Assembly: GCA_017545865.1 (NCBI GenBank)
Contig: JAFWXO010000006.1
Span: forward strand, 1-35,930
Source of the DNA: Clostridia bacterium
GTDB lineage: Bacteria; Bacillota; Clostridia; Christensenellales; Borkfalkiaceae
DNA length: 35,930 nucleotides
Direction: 5' to 3'
Part shown: one piece after another, positions 33,898-35,930 of the stretch
Layout of the letters: the number at the start of each line of letters is the position of its first letter
How positions within the stretch are numbered: the first letter of the stretch is position 1
The notes under the pieces: generated by a model
What the model saw: the letters and a program-made list of their open reading frames with translations, nothing else
The model's database searches: none
What the model was told of the DNA's origin: nothing
Made by a program: the position numbers and the translations under genes

Positions 33898-34245
33898 ATG
33901 TTCGATTTACGTTCTTATTGGTACTCCCTGCGGGAAATTGATGCAAACACCAAGAATAACGCTATCGTTTATTGCGAACTATGCGGACTTGAATGGTCGG
34001 ATATCGACTTCGACAACGCTACGATAACCATAGCAAGGTCGCTCACCGCTGTCCGTAGGGTTGGGTTAGTATTAAAAGACCCTAAAACGAACATCACTAT
34101 GCAAATCGCTGCTGGAGTGCCTATCGTAACGGTTGCAGGTCGAGCGGGTCACGCGCGAACCAGCACTACCACCGACATATACAGCCACTTCCTAAAAACA
34201 GCCGACCGTTCCGCCGCCCAAAAACTGGAAGAAATATTCGACTGA
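33898..34245 (+). pseudogene. Internally deleted tyrosine recombinase (integrase)
   Basis: From about 33955 the frame reads CELCGLEWSDIDFDNATITI, which is the integrase catalytic-domain start, up to VLKDPKTN. It then jumps in frame to ITMQIAAGVPIVTVAGRAGH and STTTDIYSHFLKTADRSAAQ, the integrase end with the Tyr nucleophile. About 60-100 residues between, including the HXXR motif, are missing, as is the whole N-terminal core-binding domain. A perfect hairpin GAACGTAAAT/ATTTACGTTC (33886-33914) covers the ATG at 33898. Likely an inactive remnant of a mobile element. Confidence 0.75.
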
Positions 34246-34248
34246 ACA

Positions 34249-34284
34249 TAATGACCCTAACGTACGCTGTTGGGGTTATTTTTA
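34249..34284 (+). terminator. Terminator after the integrase remnant
   Basis: AATGACCCTAAC / GTTGGGGTTATT with one G-T pair and one mismatch, then TTTTTA-rich. Confidence 0.6.
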
Positions 34285-34329
34285 TTGTCCTTTTTCTAAA
34301 GAAATTCTTTAGATATGCGAAGAACCCAC

Positions 34330-34370
34330 TTGATTAAATTTTTTATTTGTGGTATAATGATAAAAATACC
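34330..34370 (+). promoter_or_regulatory. Promoter of the XRE control gene with overlapping operator
   Basis: TTGATT (34330-34335), 17-nt spacer, TATAAT (34353-34358). GGTAT (34351-34355) and ATACC (34366-34370) form an inverted repeat across the -10, a likely autoregulatory operator. Confidence 0.65.
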
Positions 34371-34387
34371 ATTCAAGGGGAATTTTT

Positions 34388-34588
34388 ATGGCAGTAAGTT
34401 ACGACAAATTGTGGAAAAAACTTATAGATAAAAAGATGACAAAGAACGCGCTACGCGTGCAAGCTGAGATGTCTTCTTCCACTATGGCAAAGATGAGCAA
34501 AAACGAAACCGTATCAATGAACGTAATGCTCCGTATTTGCAAGGTATTACAATGCAATATCGGCGATATAATGGACGCAGAAGATTAA
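34388..34588 (+). CDS. Small XRE/HTH_26-type control protein
   Basis: 66 residues, a single helix-turn-helix: MAVSYDKLWKKLIDKKMTK then MSSSTMAKMSKNETVSMNVM and LQCNIGDIMDAE. This is the HTH_26 subgroup often found before methyltransferase genes as a control protein. Shine-Dalgarno AAGGGGAA. It lies 23 nt ahead of the Dam-like gene and probably sets its expression. Confidence 0.88.
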   Translation: MAVSYDKLWKKLIDKKMTKNALRVQAEMSSSTMAKMSKNETVSMNVMLRICKVLQCNIGDIMDAED

Positions 34589-34611
34589 AGTAAATTAAAG
34601 GAGTACTAAAG

Positions 34612-35430
34612 ATGTCTACTATTGAACCGTTTATTAGATGGGCAGGCGGAAAATCGTGGTTTGTTTCTTTCATGCATAATCTAATAAAAAACATAAATAT
34701 TAACCACTATCATGAGCCATTTTTAGGCGGAGCTGCTGTTTTCTTTTCGCTTGATTTACCTAAAAAATCATATTTATCAGATGCAAATGAAGACCTTATA
34801 AATACTTATTTGCAAATAAGAGATTGTCCCGATGCAGTTATAACAGCCTTTTCTCAATTTACTAACTCTGAAAAAAACTATTATGAAATACGCAATTTAA
34901 AATTTGATAATAATATTGAGCAAGCAGCACAGTTTATTTTTTTAAACCAAACATCCTACAATGGAATTTATAGAGTGAATAAAGATGGAAATTATAATGT
35001 CCCCTATGGGTTTAGAAAAAATTGGCATTACGATTGCAATAGAATTCTTGAAGCAAGCAAAAAATTACAAAATACAAACATTAGCTGTAATGATTTTGAA
35101 AGCAACAAATACAAGATAAAACCTAATGATCTTGTTTTTTTAGATCCCCCATATACCGTTTCGCACAATAATAATGGATTTATAGAGTATAATAAGAAGC
35201 TTTTTTCTTTACAAGATCAATATAGATTAAGCAAGTACATTGACTATATAGAATACTTATATTATTTACTACAAACGATAAAAGTGAACAATAATACCCA
35301 TAAACGTTATTGGATCTCCGAGTTTGCCACAAAAAAATTATTCGTCCATACAATAGAGCAACAAAAAGAAATTGTCAATAGTATTAAAAGCACATTTGCG
35401 CTTTTAGATAAAATGAGCAGCTCAATTTGA
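34612..35430 (+). CDS. Chimeric Dam-type adenine methyltransferase with HsdS-like tail
   Basis: 272 residues. Residues 1-~210 are a Dam/MboIA-type N6-adenine methyltransferase: RWAGGK (SAM binding, 9-14), EPFLGGAAVFF (35-45), FLNQTSYNGIYRVN (110-123), catalytic DPPYT (178-182), and LFSLQDQYRLSKYI. From about 212 the sequence stops matching that family. EYLYYLLQTIK ... SEFATKKLFVHTIEQQKEIVNSIKSTFALLDKMSSS is typical of the end of type I specificity subunits (HsdS). The last ~60 residues of a normal Dam are absent, so activity is doubtful. Codons lack the core bias. Shine-Dalgarno AAAGGAG; 9-nt overlap with the convergent gene. Confidence 0.82.
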   Translation: MSTIEPFIRWAGGKSWFVSFMHNLIKNININHYHEPFLGGAAVFFSLDLPKKSYLSDANEDLINTYLQIRDCPDAVITAFSQFTNSEKNYYEIRNLKFDNNIEQAAQFIFLNQTSYNGIYRVNKDGNYNVPYGFRKNWHYDCNRILEASKKLQNTNISCNDFESNKYKIKPNDLVFLDPPYTVSHNNNGFIEYNKKLFSLQDQYRLSKYIDYIEYLYYLLQTIKVNNNTHKRYWISEFATKKLFVHTIEQQKEIVNSIKSTFALLDKMSSSI

Positions 35431-35445
35431 GTTGCTCATTTTATC
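35407..35445. repeat. Inverted repeat joining two HsdS-type 3' ends
   Basis: GATAAAATGAGCA (35407-35419) and TGCTCATTTTATC (35433-35445) pair perfectly, as do CTCAA (35421-35425) and TTGAG (35427-35431). Each arm encodes the same LLDKMS-type end of an HsdS-like tail, one on each strand. Confidence 0.85.
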
Positions 35446-35930
35446 AAGTATATTAAAGTAATTTTCTATGTCTTCAACTATTCTCTCTTGAATATCTAAA
35501 GGATGAATATTTAACTCTATCTTTATTAGATTTGTTTTACTAATACGCTTTCGAGTAGAGCCTGAACACTTCATTAAAACTTGTTGTTGAAACGCATTAG
35601 AGCTCAAATAATACATAAGATATTTTAGATTATAATGACTATCGGGCGCAATCCAACACACGTCAACTGCCGTAATACATTTTTCATCCATTTGCGGTAA
35701 TATACAGCAAGTCATTTCGTTAGCAACAAGACGATTAATAAGTAAATAACCTTCTTTTATCTCTTTGCAGTTATTTTGTGTGAAAAAATCTTCATCAACG
35801 TGGCAAAATGGTTTATTTAAGAAAACATTTTTACCTATATGCTTTAGTTGGACAAGTTTTATGTTCCCATTTGGATTCATATTTCCCGAAAGAACCCAAT
35901 CACCATCGCCAATATTTTCACTTTTTACTA
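35422..35930 (-). CDS. Type I restriction specificity (HsdS)-like target-recognition domain, partial
   Basis: The frame is open to the window edge, beyond an internal ATG at 35880: GDWVLSGNMNPNGNIKLVQL continues upstream. It has IKLVQLKHIGKN, NLKYLMYYLSS, STRKRISKTNLIKIELNIHP and ERIVEDIENYFNILDKMSNSN, all HsdS features. HsdS chooses the DNA target for type I methylation and cleavage. At least 169 codons are visible, one half-repeat. HsdM and HsdR are not in the window. Its C terminus mirrors the tail of the facing Dam-like gene. Confidence 0.85.
   Translation of the reverse strand, partial: VKSENIGDGDWVLSGNMNPNGNIKLVQLKHIGKNVFLNKPFCHVDEDFFTQNNCKEIKEGYLLINRLVANEMTCCILPQMDEKCITAVDVCWIAPDSHYNLKYLMYYLSSNAFQQQVLMKCSGSTRKRISKTNLIKIELNIHPLDIQERIVEDIENYFNILDKMSNSN

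Overview
This window comes from a low-GC Gram-positive bacterium, most likely an uncultured gut-type member of the Clostridia. The evidence is A+T-rich intergenic DNA, strong AGGAGG-type ribosome binding sites, consensus sigma-A promoters with 17-bp spacers, a Zn-type S18, and the paired radical-SAM (TIGR03960) and DUF2344 genes. No species can be named from the sequence. The left edge is the 5' end of a 16S rRNA gene on the minus strand, with two tandem promoters behind it. Most genes are on the minus strand.

Layout. 1-1862: 16S rRNA and mnmA. 1.9-8.0 kb: an Ig-like/VanZ membrane protein, a repeat-rich gap, tRNA-Arg(CCG), a membrane-anchored XRE regulator, a two-gene glycolipid-type locus (a GT8-acyltransferase fusion plus a CrtO-like membrane acyltransferase), and a divergent regulator/membrane-protein pair with two matching operators. 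8.1-13.4 kb: rplI, a 1189-residue secreted repeat protein, a heavy-metal-binding mini-protein and a PAP2 phosphatase, all in one direction, with a DUF1540 gene divergent. 13.7-21.7 kb: a GH31 glycosidase, the rpsF-ssb-rpsR operon, and an operon of a split radical-SAM gene, a TIM-barrel hydrolase-like gene and DUF2344. 21.8-28.9 kb: an AraC regulator divergent from an esterase, then a second AraC gene next to an amidohydrolase / DegT aminotransferase / Gfo-Idh-MocA oxidoreductase operon. 29.1-32.1 kb: a DUF308 membrane protein, an SDR, and a protein joining phage DUF1351 to RQC and HRDC domains without a helicase. 32.1-35.9 kb: accessory DNA with a truncated exonuclease, an unknown 266-residue protein, a deleted integrase, a small XRE control protein, and a chimeric Dam-HsdS gene facing an HsdS-like gene that runs off the window.

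What stands out: (1) two full copies and one partial copy of a ~110-nt structured element whose helices covary; (2) an array of seven different hairpins separated by fixed 7-nt linkers; (3) the DUF1351-RQC-HRDC protein; (4) the Dam-HsdS chimera with an inverted HsdS tail; (5) four genes whose -10 box lies exactly 7 nt before the ATG with no Shine-Dalgarno, predicting leaderless mRNAs; (6) a strong codon-boundary rule (C-ending codons before G) in core genes that is lost in the accessory segment. All domain calls are from reading the protein sequences; no database search was run.
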